Assembly (NCBI RefSeq): GCF_025643335.1
Contig: NZ_CP092489.1
Coordinates: 319,501 to 383,500 of the forward strand
Length of the DNA: 64,000 bases
Source: Endozoicomonas sp. Mp262
Lineage (GTDB): Bacteria > Pseudomonadota > Gammaproteobacteria > Pseudomonadales > Endozoicomonadaceae
Direction of reading: 5' to 3'
Both the position numbers and the translations under genes were made by a program. Under the pieces are notes generated by a model, which worked only from the letters and a program-made list of their open reading frames with translations, searched no databases and had not been told where the DNA came from. Positions 33,911 through 42,738 of this stretch are shown one piece after another (the stretch's first letter is position 1; each line of letters opens with the position of its first letter).

Positions 33911-34977
33911 TCATATTACAAACATTTATTATCGTCCGCGTTCATACCGATAAAGGCATCACCGGTATTGGCGAGTCTGACAGCTCCCCCATGGTTATCA
34001 AGGCGCTCATTGAAACACCCAATTCCAACCTGTACTGCTATGGCCTGAAAGAGCTGTTAATCGGTGAGAACCCTCTGGAAATTGCCCGGCTCTGGCAAAA
34101 AATGTACTGGTCATCTAACTACGTTGGACGACGAGGAGCAGGTATTCACGCCATTAGTGCCATTGACATTGCCCTGTGGGATATTGCAGCCAAATATTAC
34201 AACGTACCTCTGCATACATTACTTGGCGGCAAGTTCCGTAATCGTATCAAGGCCTATGGCACCTTTATCCCTGCCCACCGCCCGGAAGATAACCGTGAAA
34301 TTGCCCGAAAACTGGTAGAAAAAGGATTCAATAGCCTAAAATTCGGTGGTGGCGTACTGGGGGATGACCCCGAAACAGACTATCAGATCGTTAAAAATGT
34401 GCGGGAAGCCATTGGCGACAACATCGAGCTACAGATCGACCTGGCCACCAAATGGGGTACTGCCGGTCACGCCTTGAGAATGTGTAAACGTCTGGAGCCT
34501 TTCGATCTGAACTGGATAGAAGAGCCGGTTTTAGCCGATGATATCAATGGTTACAACCGCCTGGCCAATCAGGCTACCCAGAAAATTGCCGGTGGCGAGG
34601 CTCTGACTACCCGCTACGAGTTTAAGGATTTTCTGGAACGTTTCAGTCCCGATATTGTTCAGCCTGATATCACCCGCTGCGGTGGTATTACCGAAATGCG
34701 CAAGATTTACGATATGTCGCAACTGAATGGCACCCAGCTGATTCCTCACGGTTTTAGCACCGGTATTTTATTAGCCGCTTCGGTGCATTTCCTGGCATCC
34801 TGCGAACACGGAACATTAATGGAATATTCAGAAAGCACCAGCCCGCTGGTCAATGACAATGGACTGGTGATTAACCCAGTGCAGTTCAGGGATGGTTATC
34901 TGGAGGTTTCTGATAAACCTGGTCTTGGCATTGAGCTTAATGATGAATTTGTTAAGGAATTTCAGGTAATTTCATGA
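33907..34977 (+). CDS. Enolase-superfamily (mandelate racemase/D-sugar-acid dehydratase) protein, start codon unclear
   Basis: About 350 residues of an enolase-superfamily enzyme of the mandelate-racemase subgroup. It has a capping domain, and a barrel with the catalytic Lys in SLKFGGG, metal ligands in LQIDLATKW, NWIEEPV and AGGEALT, an Asp in VQPDITRCGG, and the His in LIPHGFSTG. Only one good start exists, ATG at 33991, but the frame is open up to 33901 and that extra part (FIIVRVHTDKGITGIGESDS) is the conserved N-terminal strand. A non-ATG start (CTG 33907 or an AT-type codon) or a -1 frameshift from the ATG at 33887 would be needed. Coordinates given from CTG 33907; uncertain. Confidence 0.75.
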   Translation: MIILQTFIIVRVHTDKGITGIGESDSSPMVIKALIETPNSNLYCYGLKELLIGENPLEIARLWQKMYWSSNYVGRRGAGIHAISAIDIALWDIAAKYYNVPLHTLLGGKFRNRIKAYGTFIPAHRPEDNREIARKLVEKGFNSLKFGGGVLGDDPETDYQIVKNVREAIGDNIELQIDLATKWGTAGHALRMCKRLEPFDLNWIEEPVLADDINGYNRLANQATQKIAGGEALTTRYEFKDFLERFSPDIVQPDITRCGGITEMRKIYDMSQLNGTQLIPHGFSTGILLAASVHFLASCEHGTLMEYSESTSPLVNDNGLVINPVQFRDGYLEVSDKPGLGIELNDEFVKEFQVIS

Positions 34978-35909
34978 ACAGAAAAGAATTAACTGGAGTT
35001 CTCATCGCAACCCTGTGTGCGATCATCTGGGGATCATCGTTTGTTTTTTCGGCAGTGCTATCCGATAAAATGAACCCTGTTGTTTTTGCTATTATCCGTT
35101 ATGGTTTAGCATCCATAGGGTTAGCTGTGATCTTTGCATTTTCCAAAAAGAAAATCTGGCTGAACCTGAAAGATGCACCTGTAATGGCGATTTCAGGCAT
35201 TATTGCCCAGGCCGTATTTTTCTATACATCATTACTAGCCCTGCAATATATCTCTGCCTCCGAAGTGGGTGTAATTAATGGCATGATTCCCATTTTTACC
35301 CTGTTGGTCAGTATTATTTTTTATCGCAGGCTTCCCACACCGATTCAGGCCATTGCCGTAGCACTGTCTTTTAGCGGTGCCTACTTCATTGCCAGCGATC
35401 CCGGCAATAAATTTCAGGGGCTGAATATCGGTCATTTATATATGGTGATTGGCGTTTTGGGTTTTGTGGTATCAACCTTTATCAATAAACGCCTTGGTGA
35501 TCGCTATGATGGCCTGTCTACCATGATGTACCAGTTTATATTTGCAACACTGGCACTGCTGACCATGATGTTTGTCCAGGGTACTGATTTTTCTGAGGCG
35601 GCGGTCATTCTGGATAACGGTTATTACCTCTTCTGCACACTGGCATTGGGACTGGTATGCTCTGCGGCAGCCTATGTCATGTACTTCTATTCTCTGCAAA
35701 TGGCGGGTGTTGAACGAGCTAATATGGTACAAAACCTTATCCCCCTTTCCGCCTATGTGCTATCCATTTTTATGCTGGGTGAATCAGTCACCTTGCAAAA
35801 GACTCTGGGCATTTTGCTGGTTATCTTATCCCTGTTTATCTTTAATATAACCATGGAACAGATTCAGTCTTTCCTTGGACGAAAACCTAAAGAACTCAGC
35901 GCATCCTAG
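34974..35909 (+). CDS. EamA (DMT) family transporter
   Basis: A 311-residue membrane protein with ten predicted spans in two EamA repeats (IIWGSSFVFSAVLS near the N-terminus; FIFATLALLTMMFVQG and the SAAAYVMYFYSLQMAG region in the second half). Drug/metabolite-type transporters of this class move small metabolites in or out. It overlaps the enolase gene by 4 bp (ATGA), so it serves the same pathway, most likely uptake or export of the acid. A terminator-like hairpin follows at 35927. Confidence 0.85.
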   Translation: MNRKELTGVLIATLCAIIWGSSFVFSAVLSDKMNPVVFAIIRYGLASIGLAVIFAFSKKKIWLNLKDAPVMAISGIIAQAVFFYTSLLALQYISASEVGVINGMIPIFTLLVSIIFYRRLPTPIQAIAVALSFSGAYFIASDPGNKFQGLNIGHLYMVIGVLGFVVSTFINKRLGDRYDGLSTMMYQFIFATLALLTMMFVQGTDFSEAAVILDNGYYLFCTLALGLVCSAAAYVMYFYSLQMAGVERANMVQNLIPLSAYVLSIFMLGESVTLQKTLGILLVILSLFIFNITMEQIQSFLGRKPKELSAS

Positions 35910-35926
35910 CTCAACAAAGCCTTATA

Positions 35927-35953
35927 CCCCTCGCCGGGAATACATGCGAGGGG
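35927..35953 (+). terminator. Hairpin after the sugar-acid operon
   Basis: Perfect 8-bp stem CCCCTCGC / GCGAGGGG with an 11-nt loop, followed by ATCTGTTTATT (weak U-rich tail). It separates the operon from the convergent regulator gene. Confidence 0.55.
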
Positions 35954-36006
35954 ATCTGTTTATTCAATCACTGTATCGGGATTATAACCCTTTCCATTAT
36001 ATCTCT

Positions 36007-36672
36007 TTATTGAAGTGCCAGTTTTTGGCACTTCAATTTATATCCTAATTCAGTAAACGTACTGATATTTTCTCTTGCCAATTGACTTGCCAACTCCCTA
36101 TTACCTTCACAAATGGCTTCAACCAGTGGCTGATGACTAATGGCACTGTCCTCAATACTGTAATCGTAATGGGTCATATGCATATAAATGATCAACTGGT
36201 TAGCCACGGTATTATACATTCGAGTGAGTCGCCTGCTTTCACTGAGATCAACGATCAACTTATGTAACTCAAGATCACGATAGCTCACTTCATTAATATC
36301 AGCATCATCCCTCTGGCATAAGGCCAGATAGCCATCAAAAAAACGTGTCAGCCTACTGCGTTTTTCATCATTTATTTTTTCGGCAGCCATTTCTGCCGCC
36401 TGCCCTTCCAAAGCTACCCGCAGATGATAGATTTCCCAGAGATCCTCTTCCTCCATAGTGATAACCTGCCAGCCAGCATAGGGTTTCTGGGAGATAAGCC
36501 CCTCACTGGCCAGGGTATTCAAGGCCATCCTTACCGTTGTACGTGACAACTCCAGTGTTTTTGCCAGACTGCTCTCCACCAGTTTGTCACCTGACCTGTA
36601 AACACCAGCCAGGATTTGCTCTCTAAGATAGTTCGCCGCCTGCTCTTCGAGGCTTTGCTTGGATATTTTCAT
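36007..36672 (-). CDS. GntR-family (FadR/FCD) transcriptional regulator
   Basis: A 221-residue repressor with an N-terminal winged helix (YLREQILAGVYRSGDKLVES and LSRTTVRMALNTLASEGLIS, about 10-75) and a C-terminal FCD ligand domain (about 85-215) with metal-type His positions around DLELHKLIVD and AISHQPLVEAI. It is convergent with the sugar-acid operon and probably represses it through the palindrome at 32356; effector unknown. Start ATG at 36672. Confidence 0.88.
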   Translation of the reverse strand: MKISKQSLEEQAANYLREQILAGVYRSGDKLVESSLAKTLELSRTTVRMALNTLASEGLISQKPYAGWQVITMEEEDLWEIYHLRVALEGQAAEMAAEKINDEKRSRLTRFFDGYLALCQRDDADINEVSYRDLELHKLIVDLSESRRLTRMYNTVANQLIIYMHMTHYDYSIEDSAISHQPLVEAICEGNRELASQLARENISTFTELGYKLKCQKLALQ

Positions 36673-36809
36673 GAAGTAATAACAGCTTAACAGGACTTTA
36701 ATAAGGGCAAAGAAGAATAATAGCGTGATAACTTAATATAAATAGCATTGCCAGGTTATCGAGACTAAAGTATGAAAAATTAACAGCCCCTAATGATTAG
36801 AATAAAACC

Positions 36810-37955
36810 ATGAACATCCAACCAAGCCTGATAGAAACCCTGTCCAGCCTGATAGAAACTCCTTCCATCAGCTCCACACTGACCGAGATAGATATGAGCA
36901 ATCTGCCGGTTATCCATAAACTGGCAGGCTGGTTTGAAAATCTCGGGTTCCACTGTGACATCATGCCCCTTGAGGAACCGGGCAAAGCCAACCTGATTGC
37001 CACCTTAGGGCAGGGGTCGGGAGGCCTGGTGCTGGCAGGCCATACCGATACCGTCCCCTGTGATGAAAGCCTCTGGAAAAGCTCACCCTTTCAATTGTAT
37101 GAAGCCAATAACCGCCTTTATGGCCTCGGCACCTGTGATATGAAAGGGTTCTTTGCCCTCATTATTGAGGCGGTTAAAGAGTATTTAGCCACTCCCTTAA
37201 CTTCTCCCCTGATTATCCTGGCCACAGCCGATGAAGAATCATCCATGAATGGCGCAAGGGCGCTGGTAAAAGCAGGAAAACCTAAAGCACGCTTTGCCGT
37301 GATCGGTGAACCAACCGGTATGAATCCGGTTTATATGCATAAAGGCATCATGATGGAACGCATCAGAATCATCGGGCAGTCAGGTCATTCCAGCAACCCT
37401 TCACTGGGTCGCAATGCCATGGAAACCGCCCATAAGGTAATTAGTGAGATACTTAATTATCGCCAGGAACTGACTTCACGGTACAACAACCCCGGCTTTA
37501 CCCTGCCAACCCCCACCCTCAACCTCGGCTGCATTCATGGGGGCGATAATCCTAACCGTATCTGTGGCCATTGTGATCTGGATTTTGATGTACGACTGAT
37601 GCCCGGAATGGACAGCCAGGCTATTCGTACAGAGATCAGTAACCGGCTACTCCCCATCGCTGAAAAAGATCAGGTGGACTTATCGGTTATTGAACTGACT
37701 CCCAGTATTGAGCCCTTTTCCGGACAAAAAGAATCTGACCTGGTTAAAACCTGTGAAAAGCTTACAGGTTACTCCGCAAAAACCGTTGCCTTTACCACAG
37801 AAGCCCCTTTTTTCAGCAAAATGGGAATGGACACCGTGGTACTTGGTCCGGGGCATATTGAGCAGGCACATCAGCCTGATGAGTTTTTACCCCTTGATGC
37901 CATTAATCCCACAATAAAATTACTCAAGGGACTAATAAAGCAGTACTGTCTTTAA
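36810..37955 (+). CDS. argE: Acetylornithine deacetylase ArgE
   Basis: An M20-family metallopeptidase (381 aa), hydrolysing N2-acetylornithine to ornithine in arginine biosynthesis. Metal site residues appear as VLAGHTDTVP (His, Asp), YGLGTCDMKGF, TADEESSMNGA (Glu pair), VIGEPTG and the C-terminal His in LGPGHIEQAHQPDEF; the dimerisation domain lies between about 180 and 290. ArgE is favoured over DapE by the HTDTVPCDESLW stretch and by argA downstream. The beginning contains an exact direct repeat (AGCCTGATAGAAAC, twice), producing S-L-I-E-T twice. Confidence 0.9.
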   Translation: MNIQPSLIETLSSLIETPSISSTLTEIDMSNLPVIHKLAGWFENLGFHCDIMPLEEPGKANLIATLGQGSGGLVLAGHTDTVPCDESLWKSSPFQLYEANNRLYGLGTCDMKGFFALIIEAVKEYLATPLTSPLIILATADEESSMNGARALVKAGKPKARFAVIGEPTGMNPVYMHKGIMMERIRIIGQSGHSSNPSLGRNAMETAHKVISEILNYRQELTSRYNNPGFTLPTPTLNLGCIHGGDNPNRICGHCDLDFDVRLMPGMDSQAIRTEISNRLLPIAEKDQVDLSVIELTPSIEPFSGQKESDLVKTCEKLTGYSAKTVAFTTEAPFFSKMGMDTVVLGPGHIEQAHQPDEFLPLDAINPTIKLLKGLIKQYCL

Positions 37956-38000
37956 AATTTAATCATTAGCTGCTTCAACTTCAGGGGAGAACAAGGTATT

Positions 38001-38045
38001 TTCACAGTCAATAATGATAATGATAAAAACAGTTATGACTGTGAA
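38001..38045 (+). promoter_or_regulatory. Inverted repeat across the argA start
   Basis: Perfect 10-bp arms TTCACAGTCA (38001-38010) and TGACTGTGAA (38036-38045), 25 bp apart, enclosing all the candidate argA start codons. It could be a regulator site (arginine repressor half sites look similar) or a hairpin that controls translation. Confidence 0.4.
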
Positions 38046-39366
38046 TACTTCCCATCATAAAGACTACGTTAGTTTTTTTCGGCAATCATCCCCCTATATT
38101 CACGCTCACCGTGGCAAGACCTTTGTCATCATGCTGGGTGGAGATGCACTGACCCATGAGAACTTTACCAATATCATCAATGATATTGCCCTGCTCAGTA
38201 GTCTTGGGGTTCGCCTGGTTCTGGTTCATGGTGCCAGACTCCAAATTGATGCGCGCCTCAGGGAAAAAAACATATCCAGCCATTTTCATAAGGGCAGGCG
38301 CATAACAGACAAGCAAACCATTGAGTATGTTAAAGATGCTGTGGGCAATTTACGGGCACTTATTGAATCCAAACTATCCATTGGCCTGGTTAACTCACCC
38401 ATGCATGGGGCACGAATACGGGTTATCAGTGGCAATTTTGTCACTGCCAGGCCTTATGGGATTCATAATGGCATCGACTACCAACATACCGGAGAGGTCA
38501 GAAAAATTGACCATCAGGCCGTCCACCACTTATTAGACAGTGGTTATGTTGTATTGTTATCTTGCCTTGGCCTTTCACCCACCGGGGAAATTTTTAACCT
38601 TGATGTTGAAGATGTGGCAACATTCACAGCAACAAGGCTGGGTGCAGAGAAACTCATCCTGTTTGGAAGGCAACAGGGTATTTTCAACGGCCACTCCGAG
38701 TTAATCAGCCGTATCTCCCCCTCCGAAGCCGAAGGCTGCCTGAAAACGATGACAAGTGATAATCGGCGACTATTAAATGCAGCCATCGCCGCCTGCAAGG
38801 GTGGCGTTGCACGTAGCCAAATCATCAGCTTTAAGGAGGATGGTGCGCTACTTAGGGAGTTGTTCACCCGAAATGGCGCGGGAACCCTTATTTCAAGGGA
38901 TCATTATGAGGAAATAAGAAGGGCTGCCATAGAGGATATTGGCGGGATTCTTGCCCTGATCAAACCGCTGGAAAAAAAAGGAGTGTTACGGCGCCGATCC
39001 CGCAAAGAACTGGAGCGGGAAATTAGACTGTTCAGTGTCATTGTTCTGGATGGCATGATTATCGGCTGCACCGCCCTGCATCCCTTTCCTGACGGCAAGA
39101 CTGCGGAACTGGCCTGTCTGGTGGTTCACAAAGACTATCGTTCAGGTCAACGGGGAGACCGGTTACTGGAACACACCGAATCACTGGCCCTGAGCCAGGG
39201 TATTGAAAAAATATTTGTATTAACAACCCAGACTGCCCACTGGTTTGCCGAGCGTGGATTTATTGAGGTATCTGAGCAGGAACTACCTGAAGAAAAGAAA
39301 GTCACTTACAGCTATAAACGACAGTCTAAGGTTTTAATAAAAGAACCTGCCAGGGAGGTTGTTTGA
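38014..39366 (+). CDS. argA: N-acetylglutamate synthase ArgA
   Basis: First enzyme of arginine biosynthesis: acetyl-CoA + glutamate to N-acetylglutamate. Amino-acid-kinase-like domain at about 25-290 (AHRGKTFVIMLGGDAL, LVLVHGARLQID, VVLLSCLGLSPTGE) and GNAT acetyltransferase domain at about 300-440 (LACLVVHKDYRSGQRGDRLLE with the acetyl-CoA pyrophosphate loop). Four near starts occur (38014, 38020, 38035 ATG, and GTG after it). The family's N-terminus begins near HHKDYVSFFRQSSPY, which makes 38035 plausible. Follows argE by 58 bp; ends at a perfect hairpin. Confidence 0.92.
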   Translation: MIMIKTVMTVNTSHHKDYVSFFRQSSPYIHAHRGKTFVIMLGGDALTHENFTNIINDIALLSSLGVRLVLVHGARLQIDARLREKNISSHFHKGRRITDKQTIEYVKDAVGNLRALIESKLSIGLVNSPMHGARIRVISGNFVTARPYGIHNGIDYQHTGEVRKIDHQAVHHLLDSGYVVLLSCLGLSPTGEIFNLDVEDVATFTATRLGAEKLILFGRQQGIFNGHSELISRISPSEAEGCLKTMTSDNRRLLNAAIAACKGGVARSQIISFKEDGALLRELFTRNGAGTLISRDHYEEIRRAAIEDIGGILALIKPLEKKGVLRRRSRKELEREIRLFSVIVLDGMIIGCTALHPFPDGKTAELACLVVHKDYRSGQRGDRLLEHTESLALSQGIEKIFVLTTQTAHWFAERGFIEVSEQELPEEKKVTYSYKRQSKVLIKEPAREVV

Positions 39367-39368
39367 AT

Positions 39369-39391
39369 CTAACCCGGAAGATCCGGGTTAG
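39369..39391 (+). terminator. Hairpin after argA
   Basis: Perfect 10-bp stem CTAACCCGGA / TCCGGGTTAG, loop AGA, 2 nt after the argA stop and 9 nt from the end of the convergent gene. No U-tract; could act for both strands. Confidence 0.55.
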
Positions 39392-39400
39392 GTGAACGAA

Positions 39401-40090
39401 CTACTGCTGATTAGCCCACTTCAGGAAACGGGCACGGGTTTCCTTATCCGCTTGCATAAACCAGTATTTAAGATTATTTTCCGCCAGAACTGCCATTTCC
39501 TTATTCTCTCCCTGAACGGCAGGCAACTGGCGGGAACTCCCAGAAGAAGAAACCATAGTACCGCCTGTCAGGGAATAAAGGGCCGCCGGATCAGAAGACA
39601 GGTTGAACTTTCTGGTTTCCTCCACCAGGTCACGACCCAACTGTATACCTCGTTTCTTGAGCACCGCAACTTGATAGGGGATTTGCTTATTATGGCTATC
39701 CAGCAATACCAGATTTTCTGCGGGAGCCTTGGCAAAGGCCTCAGCATCACGGATACTGCGGAATTTTCTTGGAACCGTTAGTTGATACTGCTGGCTGCCG
39801 TTCAAGCCAAAGCTCACCACATAAGGGTCTGAGGTGTACATAGCGCTATCACTGGTTCCCTTGAGCAACGCCTTAAACTGAAAAACCACCTGATGCTTGC
39901 CATCCGCCAGCCTTACACCTTCTCTTTTGTTAACGTTCTGATCTCTGGCATCTTTGCCATCGATAATCAGTAATTCAGCCTGATCTGGCAACTTCAGATA
40001 ATTTACGGATGAATCAGGAGCACTGCCCGCAAAAGCAGAAATAGAGATAACGGCCAGGGCAGCTACACCCAGTAAACGTCGTATCAGCAT
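39401..40090 (-). CDS. DUF2057 family secreted protein (YccT-like)
   Basis: A 229-residue exported protein with signal peptide MLIRRLLGVAALAVISISAFAG. The mature part fits DUF2057/YccT: LKLPDQAELLIIDGKDAR, GKHQVVFQFKALL and a domain with VVSFGLNGSQQYQL, ending in WFMQADKETRARFLKWA. Function unknown; YccT influences curli formation in Salmonella. ATG at 40090 is chosen because GGGAAG lies seven bases upstream and the signal peptide begins there; a longer ORF starts at 40123. Confidence 0.88.
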   Translation of the reverse strand: MLIRRLLGVAALAVISISAFAGSAPDSSVNYLKLPDQAELLIIDGKDARDQNVNKREGVRLADGKHQVVFQFKALLKGTSDSAMYTSDPYVVSFGLNGSQQYQLTVPRKFRSIRDAEAFAKAPAENLVLLDSHNKQIPYQVAVLKKRGIQLGRDLVEETRKFNLSSDPAALYSLTGGTMVSSSGSSRQLPAVQGENKEMAVLAENNLKYWFMQADKETRARFLKWANQQ

Positions 40091-40135
40091 TACAACTTCC
40101 CACTGCTTTAAACAATAAGGCACCTATTCTAACGC

Positions 40136-40299
40136 TAAGTACCCAGCCTGATGAAATCCTATATTTCTGGCTGATTGATTAGGTGTGATGCAAGGCGCAA
40201 CGACGGGCGCATAGTTGGCCTACGTAACCAGAGTTGCAACGAAGCAGCACATCCGAGCAAGTGGTCAGAAATATAGGGTTTCATCAGGCTGGGTACTTA
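40136..40299. mobile_element. 164-bp MITE-like element, copy 2
   Basis: Same 164-bp element as 29193-29356 in inverse orientation, TIR starting TAAGTACCCAGCCTGATG; six differences by eye, nearly all transitions. It sits between the DUF2057 and acid-phosphatase genes. Non-coding; TA at each end. Confidence 0.8.
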
Positions 40300-40354
40300 T
40301 TGTCTACACTTTCCCTACCCTTCCGTCCGGATAACCCTGATAGAGAACAAAAAA

Positions 40355-41989
40355 ATGCTTTGGAAATCTCAACTGCTTTGGACTCTACTGTTCATTAACA
40401 CACTGGCCTTTGGTCTGGAGAGCCGTGAATATTCACAGCAAGACCTGAACAGCGAGGCCATTATTGCCGCCAACTGGATTCAGCACGCCCCTGAATATCG
40501 GGCACTGCTCTATCAAGGCTTCAATATTGCATCTGATCAGCTCGCCCAAAAACTGGCACGGCTTTCTAAAAAAAAGAAACCCGCCATTATTATCGATATT
40601 GACGAAACCCTGCTTAAAGGTACCCCTTGCTTTTCCAGCATGATCGACACTAACAACAAGCTGACAGTGGAACGATCGCTGTTATGGTGGAATGACTATA
40701 AAAGCCAGGAGGTATTGCCAGGGGCAGTGGATTTCGTCAATTTTGCAGCCTATCAGGGCGTTGAAATCTTTTATATCAGCGGCCGTTATATTGATGTGAT
40801 GCCCTCAACCATCAAAGCCCTTGAACGTCATGGTTTTCCCTATGCGGATAAAGCCCATATTCTTTTGCAGCCCCCAAAGGACAGGACGCTCAGCAAGGAA
40901 GGCAAGCGTAATCTGATAAAAAACAAGGGGTTTGAGGTGATTATGCTGTTAGGCGACCAGCTCGATGACCTGACAGAGCCCCCCTCAAAGCTTTACCGGC
41001 AGCGTCAGTCCTGGGTGGACAAGCACTTTTCAAGATTTGGACTCCACTGGATCATTTTTCCTAACCCCTTTTATGGTGGTTGGGAAAGCTCCATTTCAGA
41101 AGGCTACAGCCATCTGCCCCCTGCTGAAAAACATCAGTTACGCATGGAGGTGCTGGGACTATCCCGGGATAAGGCCCCTGACCCTCTCTTCAGGCAGCAT
41201 ATGATTCAGGCGGCAATCTGGCAAAACTTCTCCGGGAGTTATCGGGCCCTGAACTATCAGGCTTTTAATCAGGCAGGCAGACAACTGGAAACACTGGTAA
41301 AAAATACGGAGGGCAACCCTGCCATAGTTGTGGATATCGATGGTACCGTGCTTAATGTCACTGACGAGCTGGCACTACTGAATATCCAAAATAACAAAAG
41401 TAACAGGGATAAAAAGCTGTTAAACACTGATAATGCGCTTATCAATGGTGCCAAAACTTTTCTTGCCAAGGCCCGTCAGCTTGATGTGGAAATTTTTTAT
41501 CTAACCAATCGTCCTGCCACTTCCAGCAAAAGCCATAGCAAGAATGATATCTATCAGGCCACTTTGGCAAACCTCAAAAAACATAAACTACCCTATGCAG
41601 ATCGTGAACACCTGATTTTTACGGAACAAAACAGTTCAAATACTCAAAAAAGCTGCAACAAAGAACAAAAACGGGCAGATATTGAGCAAGGCAGAATTAA
41701 TGGCAGGAAATATCAGATAGCCATGCTGATAGGAGACCATCTGGATGACTTCGACCTGACAGAAAAAGGACTCAACCCGGAAGTTCCGGAAACAGCGGAT
41801 AAGGTGCGATCCCTTTTTGGCCGACGCTATATTGTTTTACCGAGTGTCCTGAGTATGCCAGAAATCAGGGCTTACCACCGCAAGGCTGCCAACAACAGGA
41901 ACCTGGACTCCTTGACACCGGAAGAATTGGCCCGGATACGTACCAAACTGCTCCATGACTGGCCGGGAAAACCAGGTACGGGAAATTAG
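40355..41989 (+). CDS. Tandem-duplicated HAD acid phosphatase (class B/e(P4)-like)
   Basis: A 544-residue exported protein with signal peptide (LLWTLLFINTLAFG) and two acid-phosphatase (HAD IIIB) domains. Domain 1 (about 40-265): motif I IIDIDETLLKG, motif II YISGRYID, motif IV LLGDQLDDLTE. Domain 2 (about 285-520): motif I VVDIDGTVLN, motif II YLTNRPATSS, motif IV LIGDHLDDFDL. All nucleophile and metal Asp residues are kept in both, so both may be active; the usual enzyme has one such domain. Likely a periplasmic or surface phosphomonoesterase/5'-nucleotidase. No lipobox is seen. Confidence 0.85.
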   Translation: MLWKSQLLWTLLFINTLAFGLESREYSQQDLNSEAIIAANWIQHAPEYRALLYQGFNIASDQLAQKLARLSKKKKPAIIIDIDETLLKGTPCFSSMIDTNNKLTVERSLLWWNDYKSQEVLPGAVDFVNFAAYQGVEIFYISGRYIDVMPSTIKALERHGFPYADKAHILLQPPKDRTLSKEGKRNLIKNKGFEVIMLLGDQLDDLTEPPSKLYRQRQSWVDKHFSRFGLHWIIFPNPFYGGWESSISEGYSHLPPAEKHQLRMEVLGLSRDKAPDPLFRQHMIQAAIWQNFSGSYRALNYQAFNQAGRQLETLVKNTEGNPAIVVDIDGTVLNVTDELALLNIQNNKSNRDKKLLNTDNALINGAKTFLAKARQLDVEIFYLTNRPATSSKSHSKNDIYQATLANLKKHKLPYADREHLIFTEQNSSNTQKSCNKEQKRADIEQGRINGRKYQIAMLIGDHLDDFDLTEKGLNPEVPETADKVRSLFGRRYIVLPSVLSMPEIRAYHRKAANNRNLDSLTPEELARIRTKLLHDWPGKPGTGN

Positions 41990-41994
41990 CTATG

Positions 41995-42054
41995 AACCAC
42001 AAAGACACGGAAGTTTATTGGTTGAAAATATTAAAACTCCGTGTCTTTGTGGTT
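41995..42054. repeat. Dispersed inverted repeat, CACAGAGG family (copy 2)
   Basis: Perfect 17-bp arms AACCACAAAGACACGGA / TCCGTGTCTTTGTGGTT around an AT-rich loop. Placed 5 bp after the phosphatase stop. Confidence 0.8.
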
Positions 42055-42127
42055 AAGAAAAGCGAATTAATTCCGGCTTGTATACGCTCCATCAACATCC
42101 TCTAACTGATGGGAACAAACTCTAATC

Positions 42128-42643
42128 TCATGAAGAAACCGTCTTGCGATCTAGAACCAGATAACTATAGGTCAGGTGTTGTTCATCATCCGTTTGATGA
42201 TCTTCCCTGGCCACCTCTTGCCACTGCCCCTGGTCTATTTCCGGAAAAAAGGCATCCCCCTCAAAGCTTTGATAAACTTTTGTCAGGTAAAGGCGCCCGG
42301 CTTTTGGCAAAGCCTGGCGATAAATCTCGCCCCCCCCGATTACCATCAGCTCCTGAACCCCGTCAATCATGGCAATATCTTCTGCCAGAGACAGCGCATC
42401 CTCAAGGCTGTGCACTACACGGGCTCCTTCAATGCTATAGCTCTTATCCCGGGTAATAACGATATTGGTGCGTCCGGGCAGAGGCTTCCTTAATGACTCG
42501 AAAGTTTTCCGCCCCATAATAATCGGTTTACCCATGGTGACGGCCTTGAAGTACCTTAAATCACCTGGAAGATACCAGGGCATCTTATTATTAATGCCAA
42601 TGGCGTTATTCTCTGCCACGGCAGCGATCATTGCTATTTTCAT
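42128..42643 (-). CDS. folA: Dihydrofolate reductase
   Basis: A 171-residue DHFR reducing dihydrofolate to tetrahydrofolate with NADPH. MIAAVAENNAIGINNKMPWYLPGDLRYFK is the substrate-side N-terminus (with the catalytic Asp in the DL pair), then IIMGRKTFESL (NADPH), and LMVIGGGEIYRQAL plus the VYQSFEGDAFFPEID segment at the end. The start at 42643 is set by alignment with the family; an upstream in-frame ATG at 42742 adds 33 residues with no relation to the fold. Confidence 0.93.
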   Translation of the reverse strand: MKIAMIAAVAENNAIGINNKMPWYLPGDLRYFKAVTMGKPIIMGRKTFESLRKPLPGRTNIVITRDKSYSIEGARVVHSLEDALSLAEDIAMIDGVQELMVIGGGEIYRQALPKAGRLYLTKVYQSFEGDAFFPEIDQGQWQEVAREDHQTDDEQHLTYSYLVLDRKTVSS

Positions 42644-42738
42644 CAGGCATCCACTTAAAAGAGTCCATTTTATACTAAATACTGGTATTAATAGAGGCCT
42701 TTGATTTGTCATTGATATAAAAGCAAGGATGTTTATAT

